46,827 nucleotides of DNA from Pyrinomonadaceae bacterium (GTDB lineage Bacteria > Acidobacteriota > Blastocatellia > Pyrinomonadales > Pyrinomonadaceae): the NCBI GenBank assembly GCA_019694395.1, contig JAIBCC010000040.1:1-46827 (forward strand). The letters are read 5' to 3'. A program made the position numbers and the translations under genes. Shown one piece after another: positions 40,149 through 46,827 of the stretch (position 1 is the first letter of the stretch; each line of letters starts with the position of its first letter). Below the pieces are notes generated by a model. The model saw nothing but the letters and a program-made list of their open reading frames with translations. It did not search any database and was not told the origin of the DNA.

Positions 40149-40430
40149 ATGAATACTTTGAAGAGATTTCGGGTTATCGGAATTACAATTCTGTGCGCCT
40201 TATTTTTGGTGATCGTTCAGTTTAATTACTCAGCAGCTGCAAATTCTTCGGAAAATTTTGGATGTTCTGCCGGACGCTGTGATCAATTGAAAGCAAAACT
40301 AAAGAGGATGGAAACAAATCCTGATAAATTGAGCAAAAAAGAATTCTTGAGACGGGTCAGAGCCGCCTGTCGGGAAATGGAAAGACGCAAATGTCCGATT
40401 ATTCCTGACCTTTGCTACACCGATTTTTAG
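40149..40430 (+). CDS. small exported cysteine-containing protein
   Basis: This protein has 93 residues from the ATG at 40149, which has a near-perfect AGGAGG five to six bases upstream; a GTG at 40143 overlaps that site. A signal peptide (VIGITILCALFLVIVQFNYS) with cleavage near AAA is followed by a basic helical domain with five cysteines (GCSAGRC, AACRE, KC, LC). Not recognised. Disulfides in the periplasm are likely. Confidence 0.7.
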   Translation: MNTLKRFRVIGITILCALFLVIVQFNYSAAANSSENFGCSAGRCDQLKAKLKRMETNPDKLSKKEFLRRVRAACREMERRKCPIIPDLCYTDF

Positions 40431-40556
40431 ACGGTAGCCGTTAATTTTGTTTTCAACAGAACTGCGTAAAAATTACCTGTCAAAAGTGTAAAACTGCGCT
40501 CAAAGGATAGTTTGATTGATGGCTGTGGCAATTACCAATTACAACTAAGAAGAAAA

Positions 40557-42503
40557 ATGAAAGGTCAAAACAAACTTAGTTTGGCAGGACTATTTATCAC
40601 CCTCGGAATTATTTACGGGGATATAGGCACGTCACCTTTATATGTTGTCAAGGCGATTATCGGTGACTCAGTTTTAGACAAAACTCTGGTTTTGGGTGGA
40701 ATGTCCTGTATTTTTTGGACGCTGATTTTAATCACCACTTTTAAATATATCTTTTTAGCTTTACAGGCGGACAATAACGGCGAAGGCGGAATTTTTGCGC
40801 TTTACGGATTGGTCAGGCATCACCATTTTAAATGGACTTTGTATGCTGCTCTAATCGGCTGTTCGGCATTGATCGCGGACGGATTTATCACGCCGCCGAT
40901 TTCGATTTCTTCTGCAATCGAAGGTTTAAATGTTCTTTTCCCGGAGCTTCCGACCTTTCCGATTGTAGTTACAATTATCACTTTTCTTTTTGCGCTTCAG
41001 CAGTTTGGAACAGCCTTTATCGGCAGAACATTCGGACCGATAATGCTGATCTGGTTTTCGATGATCGGAGGATTGGGATTGATGCAGTTTCTCCAAAATC
41101 CGACTGTTTTGCAGGCTGTTAATCCTTATTTTGCGGTCAATCTTTTGCTGCATCATCCGAGTGGATTTTGGATTTTGGGCGCGGTTTTTCTTTGCACGAC
41201 GGGGGCGGAAGCCCTCTACGCAGACCTTGGACACTGCGGAAAATCTAATATCAGAATCAGTTGGATGTTTGTTTTATCCTGTCTTTTATTGAATTATTTC
41301 GGACAAACGGCGTGGCTTTTGAATCATTTAGGCGAGGAAATCAAAGCCGGAAGCGTTTTTTATCAGATTGCGCCGCCTGAGTTTTTGCCGGTTGTGATCG
41401 TTGTTGCTACAGTCGCCGCGATCATTGCCAGCCAAGCTCTCTTGAGCGGCTGTTTTACGTTGGTCAATGAGGCGATCAAACTACGCCTCTGGGTAAATTT
41501 GAAGGTTAGATTTCCCGCCGAATCGAAAGGACAACTTTATATCAGTTCGGTCAATTGGATGTTATTTATCGGTTGTATGCTGGTTATTTTCATCTTCGGC
41601 AAATCGTCGAATATGGAAGCCGCCTATGGCTTAACTATTACGATTGATATGCTGATGACCTCAGCTTTAATGCTCGTTTTCTTTCATTTGCAAGGCTGGA
41701 AACTTCCGTATCTATTGATTTTAGGCTTGATTTTCTTTAGTTTGGAAACTACCTTTTTTATCTCGAATCTCAAGAAATTTTTCTACGGCGGTTGGTTCAC
41801 GTTTTTAATTGCTGTGAGTCTTTTTGCGATTCTCTATCTTTTTAATCGCGCCAGACAAGTTCGGGATAATCATTACTCGACGGCTTCACTTTCTGCTTAC
41901 AAAGAAATGTTTGAGGAATTAATCGGCGACGAAACCGTTCCGATAAATGCTTCAAATCTGGTTTTTATGACGCGGAAAAGCCGCGCCGATCAGAGCGATC
42001 ATATTGATAACCGCGTAATCTATTCGATCTTTCAGAAAAAACCGAAACGAGCCTTAGTTTATTGGTTTATTCACGTCCGCATTTTAGATGTGCCGCACGA
42101 AAATGAAAGCAGTTACGAGGTGAAAACGGTCATTCCCAAAAAGGTTTTTCTGGTCAATATTGATACCGGATTTAAGGTCAAACACAATATCTATCAAATC
42201 TTTAAGAAAATCGTGGACGAAATGCACAAAAATGGTGAGATTGATAATTTGAGTCCTTTTCCATCTATCAGAAAGTTTCACATTCCGGCTGATTATCAAT
42301 ATGTTTTCGTCAAAGCATTGCCTTCTTCGAGCAATAATCTTTCGCCGATCAACAAGTTAGCGATGACGATTTATTCTGCCTTAAGCGATATTGCTTATCC
42401 GCCAAGTAAAGAGTTTGGTCTGGAAAACCGCAACACAATTACCGATGTAATGCCGCTGAATCTTCATTTTGAGGGGGATATTAAATTGAAACGAAGAAGG
42501 TAA
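40557..42503 (+). CDS. kup: Kup-type potassium transporter
   Basis: This 648-residue K+ uptake protein of the KUP/HAK/KT family has the start at the ATG at 40557, preceded by AAGAAG. The signature GIIYGDIGTSPLYVVKAI is in the first helix. Conserved blocks ADNNGEGGIFALYGL, TGAEALYADLGHCGK and IIASQALLSGCFTLVNEAI follow. Twelve membrane helices are followed by a cytosolic tail of about 190 residues. It converges with the DUF2156 gene, 25 nt apart, with no obvious terminator. In some bacteria c-di-AMP restrains Kup-type uptake, so the nearby DAC-type gene is suggestive. Confidence 0.96.
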   Translation: MKGQNKLSLAGLFITLGIIYGDIGTSPLYVVKAIIGDSVLDKTLVLGGMSCIFWTLILITTFKYIFLALQADNNGEGGIFALYGLVRHHHFKWTLYAALIGCSALIADGFITPPISISSAIEGLNVLFPELPTFPIVVTIITFLFALQQFGTAFIGRTFGPIMLIWFSMIGGLGLMQFLQNPTVLQAVNPYFAVNLLLHHPSGFWILGAVFLCTTGAEALYADLGHCGKSNIRISWMFVLSCLLLNYFGQTAWLLNHLGEEIKAGSVFYQIAPPEFLPVVIVVATVAAIIASQALLSGCFTLVNEAIKLRLWVNLKVRFPAESKGQLYISSVNWMLFIGCMLVIFIFGKSSNMEAAYGLTITIDMLMTSALMLVFFHLQGWKLPYLLILGLIFFSLETTFFISNLKKFFYGGWFTFLIAVSLFAILYLFNRARQVRDNHYSTASLSAYKEMFEELIGDETVPINASNLVFMTRKSRADQSDHIDNRVIYSIFQKKPKRALVYWFIHVRILDVPHENESSYEVKTVIPKKVFLVNIDTGFKVKHNIYQIFKKIVDEMHKNGEIDNLSPFPSIRKFHIPADYQYVFVKALPSSSNNLSPINKLAMTIYSALSDIAYPPSKEFGLENRNTITDVMPLNLHFEGDIKLKRRR

Positions 42504-42528
42504 AAGCAGTTAAGAAAATTACAAACAT

Positions 42529-43605
42529 TTATTTTTTATTCGTCGAATTTCCTCTCAACCACTCTATTTCCATCTGCAACGCTTTCCACAAACCACCAAA
42601 GAATAACCGAATTGGCGCATTATTGCTGAAAGCCGAAGCGATTGCATAAAGTGTGCGAAGAGAAAAACGAGGTTCGTTGGAAATAGCAAAAACAGCTTCC
42701 CAATTATCTGGTTGAAGCTTGGATTTAAAAGCATCAAGCCCGTCGAAATTATAAAAACGCTGTCCGTGTTTTCTTGCCCAAGCTAATAAAATTTTGAGCC
42801 AAAAAGGATTATCGAAAGGAATTATTTTGGCACGTTTAGAAAGCGGTGAAAGTCCGAGCGTGGCATATTCATAACCGTCTGCGGCTAAGATTCGCATTGC
42901 CGCATCAATCATTAATTCAACTGTGCCGTTCGGCGATTTATGACAATGAATGAATTGTTCAAAAAGCCATCCTTTGCGGGTAACAACAGGTGATAAAACA
43001 ATAAACCCGACAACCCTTTCGGCTTGTTCGGCGACCAGAACGCGGCGGTCTTGTAAAAGTGACAGAGTTTCGGGTTCGACCATAAAATGAAGCGGCGGCA
43101 AGCCTTTATTTTTTAACCATTCGTGCAGACATTTTTCCAATTCGGGATGATTATGCGCTCGTTCGCTCGTCCATTCGGTGACAGTTACTTTTTTATTTTT
43201 TGCCCGATTAATTTGGGCGCGAATTGATTTATTGGTTTTGACTATTTCGTCCCAATTGTTCGGATTCCAAACGGGCTGCGCTCCAAGCAAAACTTTGGCG
43301 TGAGTTTTTGAGTCGGAAAAAACTGACTCAAGTCTTGCCTCGGCGCATACATAACAAACTTTTTCCCCTTTTTGCTGTGCTTCTTTTTCAAATTCCGCCA
43401 CGATTTCGGGCAAACGCTCCTTTGCACAGACTGGTGCGCCGACCACAACGCGGACACGATTTGCCCTCACAAATCCGACTACCGAATCTTTTTGTCCGGT
43501 GAACCATCTTTGAATGCCGGGATTGATCAATTGATATGAGGTAGAGTTCCATCCGTGGGTTAAAACCAGTTCGCGCGCTAACTGCAAAGGCGGATTGTTT
43601 TCCAT
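42529..43605 (-). CDS. DUF2156 (phosphatidylglycerol lysyltransferase C-domain-like) protein
   Basis: This protein has 358 residues from the ATG at 43605 (MENNPPLQLARELVLTHGWN). It is a tandem GNAT-fold protein of the LPG_synthase_C/DUF2156 type: KDSVVGFVRANRVRVVVGAP, LLGAQPVWNPNNWDEIVKTN and GTVELMIDAAMRILAADGYE. It lacks the membrane flippase domain of MprF, so it is soluble. Possible roles are aminoacyl transfer to a lipid or another amine. It is divergent from the DegT gene. A longer frame to 43677 has no better ribosome site. Confidence 0.88.
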   Translation of the reverse strand: MENNPPLQLARELVLTHGWNSTSYQLINPGIQRWFTGQKDSVVGFVRANRVRVVVGAPVCAKERLPEIVAEFEKEAQQKGEKVCYVCAEARLESVFSDSKTHAKVLLGAQPVWNPNNWDEIVKTNKSIRAQINRAKNKKVTVTEWTSERAHNHPELEKCLHEWLKNKGLPPLHFMVEPETLSLLQDRRVLVAEQAERVVGFIVLSPVVTRKGWLFEQFIHCHKSPNGTVELMIDAAMRILAADGYEYATLGLSPLSKRAKIIPFDNPFWLKILLAWARKHGQRFYNFDGLDAFKSKLQPDNWEAVFAISNEPRFSLRTLYAIASAFSNNAPIRLFFGGLWKALQMEIEWLRGNSTNKK

Positions 43606-43743
43606 AAAACTCTTAATCAAATTTAGTAAAAATAATCTCCCTTGTAAATCAATTAGAACAGTTTGAAAAAGTGTCACATAAATAAATCTAGCCTTGACCC
43701 TATGTGTTAAAATTTCTCGTATTTTAAAACGGAGGAAAAAAGT

Positions 43744-45012
43744 TTGAGCAAGTTAGATAACCCTGCTATTTTAGGCGGCGAAAAGGCAGTCACGTTAGAT
43801 GAAACCGAAGCTAATCGGTATCCGATCATTACTGAGGAAGACGAACAAGCCGTTTTAGAAGTCCTTCGTTCGGGAAACCTTTCTTTTCATCCGGCGACCC
43901 GCGAACTTGAAAATGATTACCGCGAAAGATTCGGAGTTCGCCACGCTTTAGCGCATTGCAACGGAACAGCGGCGTTAATGGCATCGTTTTTAGCCTTGGA
44001 TTTGCAGCCGGGTGATGAAGTTATCGTTCCTAGCGCGACCTTTTGGGCATCCGTGACACCAATGCTCTGGCTCGGAGCAATTCCGGTTTTTGCCGAAAGC
44101 GAAACGGAGCGACTAGGTTTAGACCCGGATGATGTCAGAAGCAAAATTACTCCGCGAACCAAAGCAATTGTGGTTGTTCATCTCTTTGGACTTCCTTCAA
44201 AAATGACCGAACTTTTTGAAATTGCCCGCCAGCATAATTTGAAAATCATCGAAGACGCTTCGCACGCGCACGGAGCGATTTGGCGAGGTCGCCCCTGCGG
44301 AACGCTCGGAGATGTTTCCGTCTTCAGTCTCCAAACCGACAAGCTCGCTCCGGCAGGCGAGGGCGGAATTTTATTGACCAATGATGATGAGATTTATGAA
44401 AGGGCGGTTTGTTTGGGTGATATGATGCGAATGATCGAGCTTCCGACAGAGACCCGTTATTTAGCTGCGACAACCTTTGGGCTAAAAACCAGGATGGCTT
44501 CGCTTTCGGCGGCAGTCGGCAGAGTTCAATTAAAACGGCTCGATGAACATAATCAAAAACGCAAAGAAAATATTGTTTATCTGTCGGAAAAACTTGAAAA
44601 ACTTGGGTTTCATACATTTTTAGAACCTGAACATCTTTCCAGAGTTTATTTTGAATTTTTGATTCGATACGATGCCGAAATCAATGGAATGCCGATTGAT
44701 ATTTTGATCGAAGCCTTAAAAGCCGAAGGCTGTAATGTTGCAACTCCGCGTTATCCGTTACTCCATCAGCAGCCTTTTTTTACTCACGGTTTATGGAAAA
44801 AAGTGGCTCGATTGCCTGAAGTTCCGGCAAAAGATTTGCCGGAATATAAAGTGGATGCCTTACCAAAAATTGAGGCAGAGAATCAAAAACTTATCAAATT
44901 GCCGAACTTTCCTTTAGCTGATCGTGATTTGTTAGACCAATATGCGCTGGCGTTTGAAAAAGTTTTGAGTCACACCACAGAAATTATGACGCAGGCAAAA
45001 GCAGCAGATTAA
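43744..45012 (+). CDS. DegT/DnrJ/EryC1-family PLP aminotransferase
   Basis: This 422-residue enzyme has a TTG start, with GGAGG eight to nine bases upstream and no better ATG. The PLP site is complete: HCNGTAALMASFLALDLQPG, EDASHAHGAIWRGRP (Asp171) and SVFSLQTDKLAPAGEGG with Lys200 as the Schiff-base lysine. The family aminates keto-sugars or, in some pathways, cyclitols. It is followed 87 nt on by the GlpD-like oxidoreductase, in the same direction. These could act in turn, the oxidoreductase making a keto group and DegT aminating it, but this is inferred. Confidence 0.93.
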   Translation: MSKLDNPAILGGEKAVTLDETEANRYPIITEEDEQAVLEVLRSGNLSFHPATRELENDYRERFGVRHALAHCNGTAALMASFLALDLQPGDEVIVPSATFWASVTPMLWLGAIPVFAESETERLGLDPDDVRSKITPRTKAIVVVHLFGLPSKMTELFEIARQHNLKIIEDASHAHGAIWRGRPCGTLGDVSVFSLQTDKLAPAGEGGILLTNDDEIYERAVCLGDMMRMIELPTETRYLAATTFGLKTRMASLSAAVGRVQLKRLDEHNQKRKENIVYLSEKLEKLGFHTFLEPEHLSRVYFEFLIRYDAEINGMPIDILIEALKAEGCNVATPRYPLLHQQPFFTHGLWKKVARLPEVPAKDLPEYKVDALPKIEAENQKLIKLPNFPLADRDLLDQYALAFEKVLSHTTEIMTQAKAAD

Positions 45013-45056
45013 AGAGATTTGCCCGCGAATTAGCACGAATCTACGATTGCAGATAA

Positions 45057-45084
45057 ATCAAAGATCAAAGATCAAAAATCAAAG
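45057..45084 (+). repeat. four tandem ATCAAAG/A heptamers
   Basis: Four head-to-tail heptamers (ATCAAAG, ATCAAAG, ATCAAAA, ATCAAAG) lie 16 nt upstream of the GlpD-like ATG. The register is heptameric. The motif resembles the AAATC-type repeats in the thiC riboswitch arm. It may be slippage-prone and could affect translation start spacing. Confidence 0.7.
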
Positions 45085-45099
45085 GTCAGAAAACTAAAA

Positions 45100-46614
45100 A
45101 TGAATCTTGATTATCGAAAAAAACAATTAGATGCGATTGAACAGATTGATTTCGATGTCGTTATCGTTGGAGGCGGAATCAGCGGCGCGGTTGTTTTTCA
45201 TCATTTGGCTCAGTGTGGCTTTCGGGTTTTGTTGTTGGAAAAGGGGGATTTTGCCGGAGGAACTAGTCAGTCTTCGGCAATGATGGTTTGGGGGAATCTA
45301 ACGGATCTGCGTCAATTAAGTTTGCTTAGAGTCGGACGCAGCTGTGCTTCGCGCGAGAATTTGATTCGCCGGAAAAGTGATTGGGTTTTTCCGCAAAAGT
45401 TTCGCTATCTGCCGGTCAAGAACGGACGAAACGCTTTTTCATCATATGCGGCATTTTATACTTATTGGATTTTGGGAGCAGGTCGTCGTTCATTCCCGCG
45501 TTATAAAAAAGAGTTTGTCGAATCAGCTTTCCTCAAGCGGGAAAACTTTCCTTATTCGTTTGAATATGAAGAAGCCTGTGTGGAACCATCCGATGCGAGA
45601 TTTGTGCTGGGTTGGATACTCAATCAGCCAAATACTTTTGAACAAACTGCACTCAATTATTGCCAGCTTTCGGGCGGTCATTACGAAACTTCAGATAAAC
45701 ATTGGCATTTAGAGATCAATGATTCGATTTGTCAACGGGAATTAGTTATCAAAGCTAAATGCGTGGTCAATACCGCCGGAGTTTGGACGGATAAGCTCAA
45801 TCAGCAATTTGGAATTAATTCGCCTTACAAACACGTTTTCGGGAAAGGTGTTTTTCTGGGAATTAAACGTCCCTCAAATCATCAGCTGACATTGATGATC
45901 GAAACAGAAGACGAGGAAGGTTGTCTGGCATTGATTCCCTGGAGAGAAATTTCGCTCTGGGGACCAACGGAAACCCATATTACTAATCTTGACGAGGGTT
46001 TTGCCGCCACACCGGAAGACATTAGATTTCTGCTTAACCAAATCAATCGTCATGTTTCTGAGCTAATTTCAATTAAAGATATTGTTTCTCTTCGATGCGG
46101 GGTGCGACCGTTGCCGATTCAGGGGACATTTTCGGATAAAAACACTTTCGGTGTTCCCCGTCATTACAAAGCTTTTGCAGATAAGCAGCTCCCTTGGATC
46201 AGTATTTACGGAGGAAAGATCACGAGCAGTCTTTTGGCAGCGCAAAAGGTCGAAAGTTTCTTAAAGGATTATAAATTACTGCCGAGCCTGTCCGCGATAA
46301 GGTTTTCACCGCTTGATATTTCGCAGCCGGAACTGGAAAGTTTTCCAAATCTAACTGAAAAAGTTCCGTCTGTCCGTTGGTGCGCCGAAAAAGAGATGTG
46401 CTGGAATTTAGAGGATTATCTACGGCGGAGAACGAACATTTCGCAATGGATCCCGCGCGGCGGATTAGGTTTAGCCAACGAAAATTCAAGTCATTTGAAG
46501 GAAATAGCCAAAATCTTTTGCAATAATGACGAAAGCAAAGTGAGTGCATCAATCAATGACTATCAAGAGAAAATCAAAAGGGAATTTGATGATGTTTTAG
46601 CCCAAGCTGCCTAA
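45100..46614 (+). CDS. FAD-dependent glycerol-3-phosphate dehydrogenase-like oxidoreductase
   Basis: This 504-residue flavoprotein has the FAD motif VVIVGGGISGAVVFHHLAQ (Gly24-26), then FAGGTSQSSAMMVWGNL. The substrate-domain markers are CVVNTAGVWTDKLNQQ, LRCGVRPLPIQG and ISIYGGKITSSLLAAQ, which match the GlpD family. Its C-terminal part lacks the full GlpD helical cap but has a helical tail. Its position after DegT, not with glpK or glpF, argues for a role outside glycerol use. A degenerate ATCAAAG repeat stands just before the start. Confidence 0.88.
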   Translation: MNLDYRKKQLDAIEQIDFDVVIVGGGISGAVVFHHLAQCGFRVLLLEKGDFAGGTSQSSAMMVWGNLTDLRQLSLLRVGRSCASRENLIRRKSDWVFPQKFRYLPVKNGRNAFSSYAAFYTYWILGAGRRSFPRYKKEFVESAFLKRENFPYSFEYEEACVEPSDARFVLGWILNQPNTFEQTALNYCQLSGGHYETSDKHWHLEINDSICQRELVIKAKCVVNTAGVWTDKLNQQFGINSPYKHVFGKGVFLGIKRPSNHQLTLMIETEDEEGCLALIPWREISLWGPTETHITNLDEGFAATPEDIRFLLNQINRHVSELISIKDIVSLRCGVRPLPIQGTFSDKNTFGVPRHYKAFADKQLPWISIYGGKITSSLLAAQKVESFLKDYKLLPSLSAIRFSPLDISQPELESFPNLTEKVPSVRWCAEKEMCWNLEDYLRRRTNISQWIPRGGLGLANENSSHLKEIAKIFCNNDESKVSASINDYQEKIKREFDDVLAQAA

Positions 46615-46624
46615 AATGAAAACT

Positions 46625-46827
46625 AAAGAGTAACGCCGTCATCCTGACGGCTGTCGCGTTGGCTTCCAGCCGACGCAGTGGATGGCAAAAAAACAAAAAG
46701 AAAGAGTAACGCCGTCATCCTGACGGCTGTCGCGTTGGCTTCCAGCCGACGCAGTGGATGGCAAAAAAACAAAAAGAAAGAGTAACGCCGTCATCCTGAC
46801 GGCTGTCGCGTTGGCTTCCAGCCGACG
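46625..46827. repeat. 76-bp tandem repeat with two hairpins, 2.6 copies to window edge
   Basis: The unit starts at about 46631, recurs exactly at 46707 and 46783, and is cut by the window end, so the period is 76 bp. Copies look identical over the visible part. Each holds CCGTCA-TCC-TGACGG (a 6-bp perfect stem) and, five nt on, GCGTTGGCT-TCC-AGCCGACGC (9-bp stem with one G-T pair). An A-rich linker of about 20 nt follows. It is the whole sequence after the GlpD-like gene. Confidence 0.92.

Noticed and set aside
46625..46827. CRISPR array at the right edge.
   Set aside because: The 76-bp units are identical throughout, including what would be the spacers, and contain hairpins; no variable spacers exist.
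1..46827. tRNA, rRNA or tmRNA genes.
   Set aside because: No cloverleaf-like sequence with a GGTTCGAATCC-type arm or rRNA-like block was recognised on either strand by eye. A tRNAscan/Infernal run would be needed to exclude one.

Overview
The window looks like a chromosomal piece of an AT-rich (by eye about 40% GC) Gram-negative bacterium. It has an O-antigen ABC exporter, lipoprotein and secretion signals, and clear Shine-Dalgarno sites. The mix of Uma2, Mut7-C, a DERGSVD-type RAYT, M20, DinB and VOC genes would fit Acidobacteriota (Blastocatellia-like). That placement is inference; no rRNA or tRNA was found to settle it.

Layout. (1) 1-10539, minus strand: a surface-polysaccharide operon. 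It runs rfbF, rfbG, galE, wzm, wzt, a sugar C-methyltransferase, an FkbM methyltransferase, a small coiled-coil protein, a GT9-like glycosyltransferase, gmd and a phosphomannomutase cut by the window edge. It supplies CDP-6-deoxy-4-keto-glucose, UDP-galactose and GDP-4-keto-6-deoxymannose precursors, modifies sugars and exports the chain. (2) 10602-14863, minus: three tandem secreted ankyrin-repeat paralogues and a membrane protein, with overlapping or 3-nt junctions. (3) 14999-28590: an accessory detoxification/resistance region of many small genes (FMN reductase, YdeI-like, DinB, two RibD-like reductases, VOC, SRPBCC, ArsR, a TPR-Arr rifamycin ADP-ribosyltransferase, M20 peptidase, a divergent HxlR/DJ-1 pair, an F420-type reductase and a Crp regulator). 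(4) 28600-33530: a turnover zone downstream of thiC. Unrelated single genes are interleaved with five decaying copies of the thiC 3' end. (5) thiC with a TPP riboswitch whose P3 arm is enlarged, then a small membrane protein. (6) 35929-36852: a RAYT (REP-associated tyrosine transposase) gene bracketed by mirror-image REP composites, with a solo composite at 26462-26536. (7) 36875-46614: a lipoprotein, a DisA_N-like (c-di-AMP cyclase type) protein, Uma2, zinc-ribbon/Mut7-C, Kup, a DUF2156 protein, a DegT aminotransferase and a GlpD-like oxidoreductase. (8) 46625-46827: a 76-bp tandem repeat carrying two hairpins, running off the end.

The strongest unusual signal is the thiC 3'-end array. Five fragments lie in the same orientation, all beginning at or next to the thiC stop codon and reading in the thiC frame (one ending in a conserved G-A-K-D-H-H). 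They sit between otherwise unrelated genes, and two genes terminate inside or against a fragment. This resembles repeated integration or recombination at the thiC terminus. The proposed mechanism is inference, and no integrase is visible in the window. Second in interest are the RAYT/REP locus, the TPR-Arr fusion with a decayed N-terminal paralogue fragment, and the DAC-domain protein.
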